Assembly: GCF_947251865.1 (NCBI RefSeq)
Contig: NZ_OX366394.1
Coordinates: forward strand, 1,116,001-1,180,000
Origin: Wolbachia endosymbiont (group B) of Protocalliphora azurea
GTDB lineage: Bacteria; Pseudomonadota; Alphaproteobacteria; Rickettsiales; Anaplasmataceae
Reading direction: 5' to 3'
Length of the DNA: 64,000 nucleotides
Part shown: positions 10,501-18,424 of the stretch, in pieces
Numbering within the stretch: position 1 is the first letter of the stretch
Layout: each line of letters starts with the position of its first letter
Notes under the pieces: generated by a model
What the model was told of the DNA's origin: nothing
The model's database searches: none
The model's input: only the letters and a program-made list of their open reading frames with translations
Translations under genes and position numbers: made by a program

Positions 10501-13500
10501 TGATTTTAGTACTTGAAACAATACTTTGTGTATTATTAGCTAAAACATCTAAGCTATAGCCGACCTTTTCTATATCTTCACTTATTCCCCACTGTGTGAT
10601 ATTAGCAACTTGAACCTTTATTATGTCAATATTTCCTTTTATTTTTCCTGTACTGCCCAAATCACTTACTATCTTAGCATTATCACTATCTTCATTAACA
10701 ACAAATATTGTTTGTTTTAATCCCCTGTTATGCACATTTTCTTTGTTAACTACTCTAACTTCATAATCTTTGTCTGTGCAGTTAAATGAATTCTGCCAGA
10801 CTTCTGCATTTTTTACATTAATCAATCTTGTTTTACAGTGAGTAGTAATATTTTGCTTGCTGTCAGAATTAGACACATAGTTATATGTGTTAACCAATCT
10901 TATGTTATTACTATTACCATAACGTATAGTTCTACCATGCAAATTTGCAACGACATTATTAGCCTTAACATTCATTACTAGAGTATTTTCTTTTCCTGGT
11001 CCACCTTCAAGAGTACCAGACGTATAGTCATTAATAATAAAAATAGTTTCATTATTTTTTGAGCCAACATAACGTATATTACTACCCTCTGGAATATGCA
11101 TTACTGCTGGATAATTTGCTGCTGCTGTTAATGTTTTAGGTCCTGAAATATATAATACTGATCCTCTAGGAAATGTTTGCTTTTTTGTATTACTATGCTC
11201 TTTTCTTGTTGGATTAGTAAAGATAAAAGGTCCGCCTGAGAGAGTAAAGCTCTCTTGACAATTTCTATAAATTTTGCCACTGTTACATGGAGCGAACGCA
11301 TCGTCACCTGTGTGCTTTGTATTGATTGTTTTGCTGCATTGAGATTTTTGTATCGGATTTGTTAATGGTGCATCTACAATTCTTAAGCCAAGATTTTCAT
11401 ACTCGTATTTTGTTAGATGAGGGATATGTTTTGCATCCGTATTAACAACATAAACTTTCTTTTCTTCAATCTCTTGATAGCATTGAGGACTATTCTTTAT
11501 ACCACAGATAAACCTTTCCCAACCTTCACTCATAACCAAAGTATAAGGTGTCATAGTCAATATCTTAGAGATATCAATAGAAGACAAATCTCTTTTTACA
11601 CTAGAGGCTATATTGATCTTGTCAAAAGAGATATCTTTATATTTTTTTTCTAAATCACATGTCCACTTCATCTGCGTCGCACACTCAGGACCATACGGTG
11701 ATGGCATAATACATATAGCCTGTGCACCCATATTTTTAATCACCTCACTATATTTCTCTTCAATGGAGATTACGTATTGTACAACCGCATCTATGTCATA
11801 ATTGTCATTTAACAGTTTAATAGCTGCTTCTTTTACGTAAGTTAAATAACCTTTTATTCTAATTGTGTCTTCATATTCTTTTTCTACATCTCTTCCTGTA
11901 AAAAACTTGATTACCCCTGCAAAAAATACTTCCGCTTGTTCACCACCAGGTAATAGAGGTACTTGTTCTGCTATTGCTTTTGTATACTCTATTCTCTCAT
12001 GAACTTCTACACCAATTGTTATTAATACATCAGCAACCATAGTAACTACTGCTACCCTACCTAAAACTTTACCTGCAGCAGATAACCCTCTTAAAATCTT
12101 AGTAGTAGCACTTACACTTTTTACTGTAAAGCTAACACTTGCACTTATAGGCCTTATGCTCATACTTGCTAGTTTTACACCACTACTAGCTGTCCAATAA
12201 TAATTTAATGGATGATGATTACCTTGAGCTATTTCATTTATACTATACCCAAATTGATAAGCAATAGTTGCAAATGTAATACTTTGAACTATGGGGTTAC
12301 TGATAATCTTAACAAACGTTTGACGTACAGGTTGTGGTACTTTACTAATCAATTTTCCTACTTTACTATTAGAAGAAATACTTACACTCGTCCTAACATC
12401 ATCCATAGCATCTAGTATACCATTGATACCAAATACTTGCTTTAAAGCATTATTATCATGTCGTCCAAGTGTTGCTGTATCACCTATACTATCAAGCAAG
12501 TCATATATAGCCATCATGGAAAAAAACTTTCCACCTTTTGCTCCTTTTATTTTCGCTGAATCAAATTTATCACGATCAAATGCAATTCCTTTTTCTTGAA
12601 GGCTGCTTTCTACATTACTAATATAATCTGCAAAAACTTTTTCACCAAGATCATCAAAATGATTTTTAAACGTATCAAAAGTATCTTCCCTAACACCTTT
12701 TGCTAGCAAGTTCTGTTTAATTTCCTCTACAATATTAGAGTAATCTTGATTAGTTTGAACATCACCTATATCTTCAATGTATTTTTTATTCTCTAACAAC
12801 TGCTTATCATTTGATAGTTGATGTAATTTATTATGAATTTTCTCTCTTTCTGCATCTGTAGTAAAATTTTTAATTATATCATCGAATTTTACTTCATAGC
12901 CATCGATGCTTAAATAATACTCAATATTTTGTCCTTTTATTTTTTCTTTTATAACGCGATCCTTATCTCTGCCTACTTTTACTAAGATCTCAATACCATC
13001 ACTATAATCATCTACAAAATATCTTTCTGCATTCTTCATTTCTATAATATCACCTATTATCAATTTTTTATCATTACCATTGTTATCTTTTACTTTTACA
13101 TCAGTCCTATCAGCATTGCCTATCATATCAAACACTTGCTCACGACCTATATCTACAATTTCATTAGTTAAATCCTTAGCATTATCAATATCAAATAGCT
13201 CTTTAACACGTTGCTTTTTTTCTTCCTTTGTAATCTTTTCTTCATCAAACGAATCTATGCAGGCCATACTTACACTTCTTTCTCTTCTTGGCTTTTTACT
13301 TGGTGGATACTCCGGCGATGAAGATTTTCTTTTAGAACACTGCCCTACAGTAGGCAACATATGATGTGAACTATGAACTACTCCAACAGGAATAAATCCT
13401 TCCTTGGTTGTCCTACTTGTTAAAATAAGTTTATTCGGATTATTAGATCCTTTATCGAAAACAACACCGATAAATTTTACCTCATCACCATCTGTAAGTG

Positions 13501-16366
13501 TTTTATAGGTAACACCTTCTTTGTACTCTTCATTTATTTGATCATTTGCTTCCCTCAATAAAGCTTGAGCCCCTTTACCCTGCCTTGATGCCTTAAGTTC
13601 TAACCCTATTGGAGTGTACTCCTCAGCATTTCCACCTTGAGCCACAAACTTAATACCATGAACTAGCATGTCAATACGTTCCCCTCTACCAGTTTGAAAC
13701 TCAGTTAAAACTAATGCTCTAGTTTCTGGTGATTCCTGTAATTTTAAGTCACTATAATAACTAAACACTCCATTCAATATTCCCTGGAAATGAGCTTCTT
13801 TATTAACGAGACTCTTAAAAGGAAAGATTCCTTCTCCAATTTTTTCTAATAATCTACTATATCCTCTTATTGATAAGGATTGGATATCTAGTGCTTTATC
13901 AAATGTTTCTTTTAACTCATTAGGATAAGTAACTTCTTTAAAAGTACCTTGAAATCTATTATCTCCGTTGTTGTACTCTTGTAAAGAATTGTATTTTTCA
14001 GTCCAAATAGTAAGATATCTTTTAAAATCTGACTTGTACCTAGTATCAAAATTAAGATTTAATTCGATTATTTCCCTATTCCCTATTTCTCTATTTAATC
14101 TATCAAGAGGGAGCACTTCATCCAGCCCGTTCAGAACATCCTTTCTGTTAGCTTCAACAATATTTATTACATAAACCAACTTCTCTGTATTTTCTGGAAT
14201 GAGCACCATTGTCACAACTGCATGACTCGCATCAAGATTAGCTGACAATCTCTCCCTGGCTCTTTCAGCTGCTAAACGTCCAGACCCACGAAGATTAGGA
14301 CGTACCTCGGTAGGTATATTGTCTCCATAGATAAAAATGTATTTTTTAAAACCAGTTTTTAAATCTTCAACTCTATTTAGCAATAGTGATTGCCCTAGTA
14401 AAAATCTACTAAAATAATGTTTATCTCCCTTCTCAGGTGTACCAGGAAACGTATGATAAATACGTTCTAGATTATCTTTCACCTGTCCCTTTAATTCTAT
14501 TGTTCCAATCCTTTGCGTATCCCAGTCATCAGCAGATTTTAGCATATCTTGAAAAAGAGGAATTATTTCTTCCCCACGATTTGATACTTTAATATCAGAG
14601 ATAGGAGATGGATTATCAAGATTGACACCAACACATAAAATGTCATCTGCAGTGGTTAGAACTCGCTGAATATTTGGTTGAAAGCCTTGTGCATACTTTT
14701 CTGCTTGCTGCAAAGCCTTATCTGGAGTAGCATTAGAACCTGCTCCCGCTTTTAATTCAATAATAATGGGAATAGAATCCAATGCACGATCAGGACCACG
14801 AGCCAGCAAGATAATATCTGCATAACCCCTTCCTGCAAATTGCTCTGGGTAGACTCTAAAATTATACCTGTAGTGGAAATTCATGAAAACGCCTACCGCA
14901 AACCCATGATGTGCTGCTTCACGTGCTCTGCTAGCATAGATTAGTGAGTCTGCATATTCGGAGTGAATTGTGTAAATCTTATCAAGAATTCTCCTTAAAG
15001 ATGCTTTAACTGTTCGCTGATTGGAAATAGCTAGCTTCGCTATATCGACTTCGGGATCCCTCCATAACCCTTTTCTCACTTTTTTAAATTGAACTTCAGA
15101 ATTATGTTCTATGTCTACTCCTTTATCTTTCACATCAACAACTATTTCTCCCTGATGACCGGCATCTTTAATGATTTTTATTGATTTAACTTTAATTTTA
15201 TCTAGGTTATTTTCGATAAGAGAGTAAAGCTTGCCTAATACCTCCTTCAATTCACCTTGATCAAACTCTTGAGTGTAAGAATGAGAACCACTTTCTGATA
15301 TAACAAATAATTTTACTTTATCGATCACATCTTTTTGACTCTTCATTTCACCATTTTTTATAATAGCTACCTTCAAAGTCTTTGCACCGTCAAAGCTAAA
15401 ATAAATCTCCTTGATGTCTAGCTTTTTTGCCATCTCTGTATCCAACAAAGTAGAAAAACTACCTAGGAAGAAGTGTGTAAAAAACCCTGCTTTTTCTACA
15501 GAGTGTAAATAAGATGGAATCTGATCCACAAATGACTGAAATCTCGGTTCAAAAGATTTAAAATCCTCATCTTGCCGGCTTATACCAACTTCTTTATCTG
15601 CTTCCTCTATCAATAACTGTATTAACTCAAAGTCTTGTGGTCTTACTTTACCCATGACTCTTTTTAAGCCTTTTGCAAGCTCTTTATCATTATCAATAAT
15701 ATTCCTTTCAAGACCAAAATTATAATGGTTTCGTTTACCTGGTGCACCAACATGAAATAATTGTATTTGAATATCCCCATTACCATATTGAGTCTCAACT
15801 TCACCAGAAACACTAATCGTTGCGCTAAGCATTCCACTCATTGCTCTTATTTCAGGTTCACCTCCCCAAGTATCAGGGTTCCTCATGTTTTCCAAGTAAC
15901 GCTCAAAATCACCTTCAACAAAATCTCTGAACTCATTTCTATAAGAACTTATGTGATCAACTACTCGATTACGAAATAAGTTTCTTACTAAATTTGCAAA
16001 TGTATCATCATAATTCGCAGCACCTAAATTCCGAACCAAACCTCTAATATGATCTAAATTTTGGGTTACAGTTCCATCATTTCCAAATAGTACTTCATAC
16101 CTTTGTCGAAATAAAGCATCGTCGTTTCTGACGGGTATTAAGTAAGCCATAGTAACAGACCAAAACAAGCAACTACCGTCTCCTGGAACATCGATTCTCT
16201 TAATCTGACTTCCACTTTCGGAATCAACATCAGATCTCCGATAACGCTTAAGTTGAGAAAATTCTCTAGCTTGCTCTATATATTGCACTTCATCCGATAA
16301 TTCAGTAATCTTTGAATTAACATCTTCTTTTTTTAGATGATCTGTTGGATATTGTATCTTGAACAC
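4514..16366 (-). CDS. cifB: Giant CifB-like (Type V) multidomain effector
   Basis: A 3950-residue protein, far larger than Type I-IV CifB (about 1200 or fewer). Order seen: OTU-like cysteine protease (PGDGSCLFW, Cys66 with Asp63; His214 in NHYNF); PD-(D/E)XK nuclease 1 (Asp517, ELK at 537-539); nuclease 2 (RIDMLV Asp899, ELKA at 923-926); basic SKKPRRER cluster near 1025; hydrophobic, TcdA/TcdB-pore-like segment about 1340-1460; a beta-rich, Asn-rich region about 1600-2350; short ankyrin block 2390-2495; three-fold YLYAA...RR.FTW repeat 2675-2822; long ankyrin array about 2840-3670; polybasic QRRRRHHH near 3677; latrotoxin-type C-terminal domain 3690-3950. Start is GTG, with AAGGGGG six to eight bases upstream. 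The cifA-like gene lies 202 bp upstream on the same strand. By family knowledge it is the host-directed CI factor; all visible catalytic residues are present and the frame is open. Activity is inferred. Confidence 0.88.
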   Translation of the reverse strand: MFKIQYPTDHLKKEDVNSKITELSDEVQYIEQAREFSQLKRYRRSDVDSESGSQIKRIDVPGDGSCLFWSVTMAYLIPVRNDDALFRQRYEVLFGNDGTVTQNLDHIRGLVRNLGAANYDDTFANLVRNLFRNRVVDHISSYRNEFRDFVEGDFERYLENMRNPDTWGGEPEIRAMSGMLSATISVSGEVETQYGNGDIQIQLFHVGAPGKRNHYNFGLERNIIDNDKELAKGLKRVMGKVRPQDFELIQLLIEEADKEVGISRQDEDFKSFEPRFQSFVDQIPSYLHSVEKAGFFTHFFLGSFSTLLDTEMAKKLDIKEIYFSFDGAKTLKVAIIKNGEMKSQKDVIDKVKLFVISESGSHSYTQEFDQGELKEVLGKLYSLIENNLDKIKVKSIKIIKDAGHQGEIVVDVKDKGVDIEHNSEVQFKKVRKGLWRDPEVDIAKLAISNQRTVKASLRRILDKIYTIHSEYADSLIYASRAREAAHHGFAVGVFMNFHYRYNFRVYPEQFAGRGYADIILLARGPDRALDSIPIIIELKAGAGSNATPDKALQQAEKYAQGFQPNIQRVLTTADDILCVGVNLDNPSPISDIKVSNRGEEIIPLFQDMLKSADDWDTQRIGTIELKGQVKDNLERIYHTFPGTPEKGDKHYFSRFLLGQSLLLNRVEDLKTGFKKYIFIYGDNIPTEVRPNLRGSGRLAAERARERLSANLDASHAVVTMVLIPENTEKLVYVINIVEANRKDVLNGLDEVLPLDRLNREIGNREIIELNLNFDTRYKSDFKRYLTIWTEKYNSLQEYNNGDNRFQGTFKEVTYPNELKETFDKALDIQSLSIRGYSRLLEKIGEGIFPFKSLVNKEAHFQGILNGVFSYYSDLKLQESPETRALVLTEFQTGRGERIDMLVHGIKFVAQGGNAEEYTPIGLELKASRQGKGAQALLREANDQINEEYKEGVTYKTLTDGDEVKFIGVVFDKGSNNPNKLILTSRTTKEGFIPVGVVHSSHHMLPTVGQCSKRKSSSPEYPPSKKPRRERSVSMACIDSFDEEKITKEEKKQRVKELFDIDNAKDLTNEIVDIGREQVFDMIGNADRTDVKVKDNNGNDKKLIIGDIIEMKNAERYFVDDYSDGIEILVKVGRDKDRVIKEKIKGQNIEYYLSIDGYEVKFDDIIKNFTTDAEREKIHNKLHQLSNDKQLLENKKYIEDIGDVQTNQDYSNIVEEIKQNLLAKGVREDTFDTFKNHFDDLGEKVFADYISNVESSLQEKGIAFDRDKFDSAKIKGAKGGKFFSMMAIYDLLDSIGDTATLGRHDNNALKQVFGINGILDAMDDVRTSVSISSNSKVGKLISKVPQPVRQTFVKIISNPIVQSITFATIAYQFGYSINEIAQGNHHPLNYYWTASSGVKLASMSIRPISASVSFTVKSVSATTKILRGLSAAGKVLGRVAVVTMVADVLITIGVEVHERIEYTKAIAEQVPLLPGGEQAEVFFAGVIKFFTGRDVEKEYEDTIRIKGYLTYVKEAAIKLLNDNYDIDAVVQYVISIEEKYSEVIKNMGAQAICIMPSPYGPECATQMKWTCDLEKKYKDISFDKINIASSVKRDLSSIDISKILTMTPYTLVMSEGWERFICGIKNSPQCYQEIEEKKVYVVNTDAKHIPHLTKYEYENLGLRIVDAPLTNPIQKSQCSKTINTKHTGDDAFAPCNSGKIYRNCQESFTLSGGPFIFTNPTRKEHSNTKKQTFPRGSVLYISGPKTLTAAANYPAVMHIPEGSNIRYVGSKNNETIFIINDYTSGTLEGGPGKENTLVMNVKANNVVANLHGRTIRYGNSNNIRLVNTYNYVSNSDSKQNITTHCKTRLINVKNAEVWQNSFNCTDKDYEVRVVNKENVHNRGLKQTIFVVNEDSDNAKIVSDLGSTGKIKGNIDIIKVQVANITQWGISEDIEKVGYSLDVLANNTQSIVSSTKINDFKNLVIQVNSNGITESVAIQDKSLSDTIEDIRYQELKSSGSDISREVIQNSAKKLKAFIQASILDQQLLDTYQIAKDIVNNNNFDIPVSQVEVIKNHMGVPSEKVIIAGMYSGQVIVDFSYSSSDVTSSYQKYLNGGRNYGYDDYLMLCNYYQDITIEGEKGQHQYIIKLPDTLNSKTSLSPIRLNLKIKNKVVSYQNIPYSIIDFAELSVTDVDGISIEEGKRDYINECYGKSISDLTEDSLKIQDITIFDSVGTKWSLSIGLVDYFQNPENQQIVLRINNELYKIDSTNLRLEHLEINPSSFRYYQPEEQGLQIYHNQPTNKNDVGLVDFRDKSILDFDTEIADDSLVLSHKNNTLAKVENWNTYQPAREMMFAFNDTMVSNLKCIVSTCNSEDIIEDFYKETVDLLKEQVFNATLQRNNSKAEDLIKKIKSIDIGNEHELTPLNMAIQGGRLDVVKVLFDRKDFSVENKDALPLHLAAQEGKLNIAEFLIDKGYDIKDKAEDKDSRTPLRIAGCNGNLDVVKFFLSKDATSIEDRNNDPYKMMETVKVLKKEIINQAETVPNVKRWAEFFVEKLKYSIKNVVKEKLKDGMLHDRYGSVNTLANDIYNFDQRLFNNTIKGVINDVYRKVDTKKILSCVESHNDVSQRILGYVAVFNAMQRNNDLNNSAVFKLAYYVKEAIEMKNYPDVHQEERSNLEKLKSRLPESVRNAVFSSKVCIKNIYQGEYLYAANKCFNYDTDRRMAFTWTPKNEKNDKFRWNIKPDGDNFYIVNVAFNETLYAASNYFNYDNDRRMAFTWIPGEQVTQGVWKIEPNGDKCNIRNVKHNEYLYAADYAKYDKDRRRVFTWIPGGKVMQGVWKIEDCGSNVRKVRDIVSNAKGELDQELLDAVKVGDMSKVRDSVNRGANVNTEDRDGNTPARNAVLKGHFGIFKYLVENGVSLEGKDHRCRPSICDASYSGNLDILKYLIGKGVDINESDNNGWTPLHFAAWRGYLEVANFLIEKGANINVENIFGRKPIHVAAENNNTNIIEFFLSKGMSIDDVDRYGRTPLYCASWNGHLGVVKYLVEKGADVYTQDKGGKTLLDIATHQERSDVVDYLKQVQLNQELLIAAQYGNFDEVRDLVSQGASLNAKYSNGMTVMHSAAYGGNLDIVKYFVADAKNSLEIKDNGGRVPLHYAAYNGKLDVVKYFVDEGEVDVNLKDSDGQTALHMASGGGHLDVVGYLASKGADIKAKDKDGKTPLDIAIDRKHDSIVKYLKQAQLNEQLLAAVKDSDFNEVQGLVNRGANVNAKDKDGKTPLHYASCSVHHLGMVKYLISKGADIDVKDNSGRTPEDEERYTNSDTMRQVFMQAHLDKELLLTVKNEKDLKTISDLIAKDIDDRTHGGFYYTWSGNLGTVEFLVSKDVSVNATDKYGCTLLHWAALKGHSDIAKFLVDKEANVNAKDILGRTPIHFAVMNNHKDIQDVYGRGSTYTTAESSDEEVIQLFLMRGASINEADKNGETPLHLASWGGHLDTLQHLINNGANISTKDSSGNTPLDIARDKGHNNLVQYLQQTQLILDKQLLSAIGNSDFNKVRGLIAQGANIDTKDKDGSTLLYSAAEIGDLDRIKFLLDNGANIETKNGEYQATPLHGAVLNERLNVVKLLLNRGANVNAEDKDNWTPLHYAADTNSLDIVKVLVDAHANLDARGDYGKAPLDIARDSSIAEYLEKKLNEKGEKPVQRRRRHHHGDHNRNHNHSSHKFLSVDSSNQPGIAASSSTRPSSWINDLFGWVKSSVSGLLASELPEVVSGTKSPISQIDAKMDVNGAIMLLDVLVRNVTGQKYISTADQSISQLEAQGYALNITEVFKKVIEQAGLKSGVSMHRLNIDFVEIQKEVTGKIMSGKFDEISGVLSSYLEKACPSREAGCPGKLSSKKFDKFMVEFNSRLNVVLNRSIQRILHNRDGRLEVDGAKQMNLEPQSYLSNASVQGHSKDKVSTCLSEIGVTKLVGNLNR

Positions 16367-16568
16367 AAACCCCCTTCATTATATTATACTAAACCCACTA
16401 TACCAAGCTTATTGTATAACCATCAGAGATATCAATAATAAAAGCTATTTTTGCCTACATGCTGACTTGTGTATATAACATTTGTATTACAATGCAGCAT
16501 CTTTTTGACAGAAGCTAAAGTAGTAACAAGAAACCACCACCTACTTTATAGAATTGCCTTATAATACC

Positions 16569-17816
16569 TTAATTGCCTAACCCTAATTGCTCACATGCTT
16601 TGCTTAATTCAACTTCAGTTAAGCTAGTGAACTCTTCATCTGTAGACTTTCTATATGCTAGAAACTTATTCAATGAATCAGCATCTCTTTTTTCCAATAT
16701 AGATCGTATGTAGCCTGCCTGTTTAGAACACATAAACTCTTTAACCTGATCAGAATTAGCTTTATTTAATAACGCCCATACTGGTTCCATACAGCCCTTT
16801 TCTACTAAAGGTGTTAATAAAACTGTACAGAAAAGAGGTGATTTATCCTCTAGTTCCTCTCTTATCACTAAAGCACGATGGCTATCAAATCCTTCCTTCA
16901 TCCACATATGCATAAAAAGCTTTACACTTTCACTTACATAAGGCTCTGAATGTTTTTTGATTTCCATGTCTAACCAGATATTATAATCATCTTCTGGAAC
17001 ATCATTTGGCTTTAAACAATCAAATAATTCCTGAAATTTATCAAAGCGAAGTGCACCCTGTAGTGTATTCAAACTACCATAATAACCATTTTCAGCTAAG
17101 TCTCTTTTTAGAAGTTCTGGATATTTATCAGGACTTATTTGACTAAAACAAAACTCGAATATTTCAGGATAACTATTACAACGGTTCCCTGCTACATATA
17201 CTGCTGTCTTCATCAAGATTTCATCCTTTTTCTGTTCACTCATCTCACTTTCAGGTAATGATTTTATTTTATTCCAAAAGAATTCCACTGCCTGCTCCTG
17301 CTTAAGGCTCACAGCACACTTAAGTCCATATTCATATGGATGACAGCCATCTAAATTTAATTTAGAGATATAACCGCTAATAAAATGTGACCAAAACTGC
17401 GCTAAAAGACCCGACCCGCAACACCTAACTAAGTGCTCATACTCCAATAGACTACTCTTACCTTGAGCTGATAATTCCTCTTTTCTTTCCTCAAACAAAG
17501 CAATAATATCTTCTTCTAGACAGCAACTACAGGCAATGGCATACTTATCAAAGAGATTACCTGAATCTGGCGCAATTAACTTTTTGCCTACGACTTGCCT
17601 ATCAAGCTTAACTCCATGTAAATTGTCTACTTTTTTCCAACAATCCTCACTAGACAATACCTGTGCAAGAAAATTACGTCCTTTTTTGCCACTTTTTTGG
17701 TGCAGACGCCAATTTGCATAGCACCAGCGTTCAATTTGAAAAAGCTTAGATGCTCTATGGGGATCATCCTCTTTAATAGACGAAAACAAAACTTTTGGAA
17801 TATCTGAACGCAACAT
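16569..17816 (-). CDS. cifA: CifA-like protein, partner of the giant CifB
   Basis: A protein of 415 residues from ATG 17816; a GTG two codons earlier (17822) is the other option, but AAGG is spaced 8 bases from the ATG and only 2 from the GTG. The length fits CifA (about 400-490 residues). Blocks such as EIFEFCFSQISPDKYPELL and LAENGYYGSLNTLQGALRF have the helical, Cys-rich character I associate with CifA; no enzymatic motif is visible. It directly precedes the cifB-like gene on the same strand with a 202-bp gap, the standard cif order. In the family CifA is needed for CI rescue and often for induction. Identification rests on resemblance plus synteny; type assignment (V) follows from its giant partner. 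Confidence 0.8.
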   Translation of the reverse strand: MLRSDIPKVLFSSIKEDDPHRASKLFQIERWCYANWRLHQKSGKKGRNFLAQVLSSEDCWKKVDNLHGVKLDRQVVGKKLIAPDSGNLFDKYAIACSCCLEEDIIALFEERKEELSAQGKSSLLEYEHLVRCCGSGLLAQFWSHFISGYISKLNLDGCHPYEYGLKCAVSLKQEQAVEFFWNKIKSLPESEMSEQKKDEILMKTAVYVAGNRCNSYPEIFEFCFSQISPDKYPELLKRDLAENGYYGSLNTLQGALRFDKFQELFDCLKPNDVPEDDYNIWLDMEIKKHSEPYVSESVKLFMHMWMKEGFDSHRALVIREELEDKSPLFCTVLLTPLVEKGCMEPVWALLNKANSDQVKEFMCSKQAGYIRSILEKRDADSLNKFLAYRKSTDEEFTSLTEVELSKACEQLGLGN

Positions 17817-17822
17817 AGCCAC

Positions 17823-18424
17823 TACCTTAATTAATTAGATTATCAATTACATTTTAAGTATAGTATTCTATCTTTAAAACTTGTCAATCATTATTGTAGA
17901 AAATTTTCTAACCCAAAGTAGTTTTAGGCAAAAGTCTCTTAAGAAGGTCGGTACGGGATTTTTCTTTACCTTCAAATTCTGTTTTCATTATGAGTTTGCC
18001 TTAAATTCCTCCTTAAGAAAATTAGTATTAATCTAACAACGTATTTTACTAATAGCTTAAATAATATAGCCATTTTCAGTGCTCAAAACCAGGGACGGTG
18101 AGAACAATTTTTCTTGGAATCAGTTGGACTACCATGTGTACCATACGAACTTTTTAATATAACAATTTAACTATACGCTAAAACTAGCTACATTAGCCCA
18201 TTTTATCCATATCTACATACGAACTGTTTTGCCTAAGCTTATTGAAATAATTTAAATCTTCTATTTTTATAACCTTATTTTTATGCGTCTTGTTCTCACA
18301 AATATACGTACTTTTTTGCGTTTTGGGAAAAGTAAATAATTCAATTTGCTGTGGCGCTAATAGACTGATATTTTTATAAAATCTTTTCTATATTAGTTCA
18401 AGCTTTTCAAAAATTTTAAATCTT
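17823..18424. other. 602-bp gap between cifA and the coiled-coil gene
   Basis: AT-rich DNA without a long frame. It holds the candidate cifA promoter and one 26-codon minus-strand frame (17908-17988, ATG to TAG). That frame encodes a charged peptide ending KRLLPKTTLG, which looks more like the tail of a lost gene than random sequence. Nothing else is recognisable. Confidence 0.5.
17857..17887 (-). promoter_or_regulatory. Candidate sigma-70 promoter of cifA
   Basis: On the minus strand a perfect TTGACA (17882-17887) is followed after 19 bases by TATACT (17857-17862). The start codon follows about 40 bases downstream. The spacing is slightly long for a sigma-70 promoter. AT-rich DNA produces chance matches, so this is only a candidate. 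Confidence 0.45.

Noticed and set aside
11417..11801. Small plus-strand frames inside the giant cifB-like gene
   Set aside because: They lie antisense to a continuous coding frame with clear domains and have no ribosome sites.
4514..16366. CRISPR-like or tandem DNA repeats within the ankyrin part
   Set aside because: The periodicity of about 99 bases is the codon-level trace of 33-residue ankyrin repeats, not identical DNA repeats with spacers.
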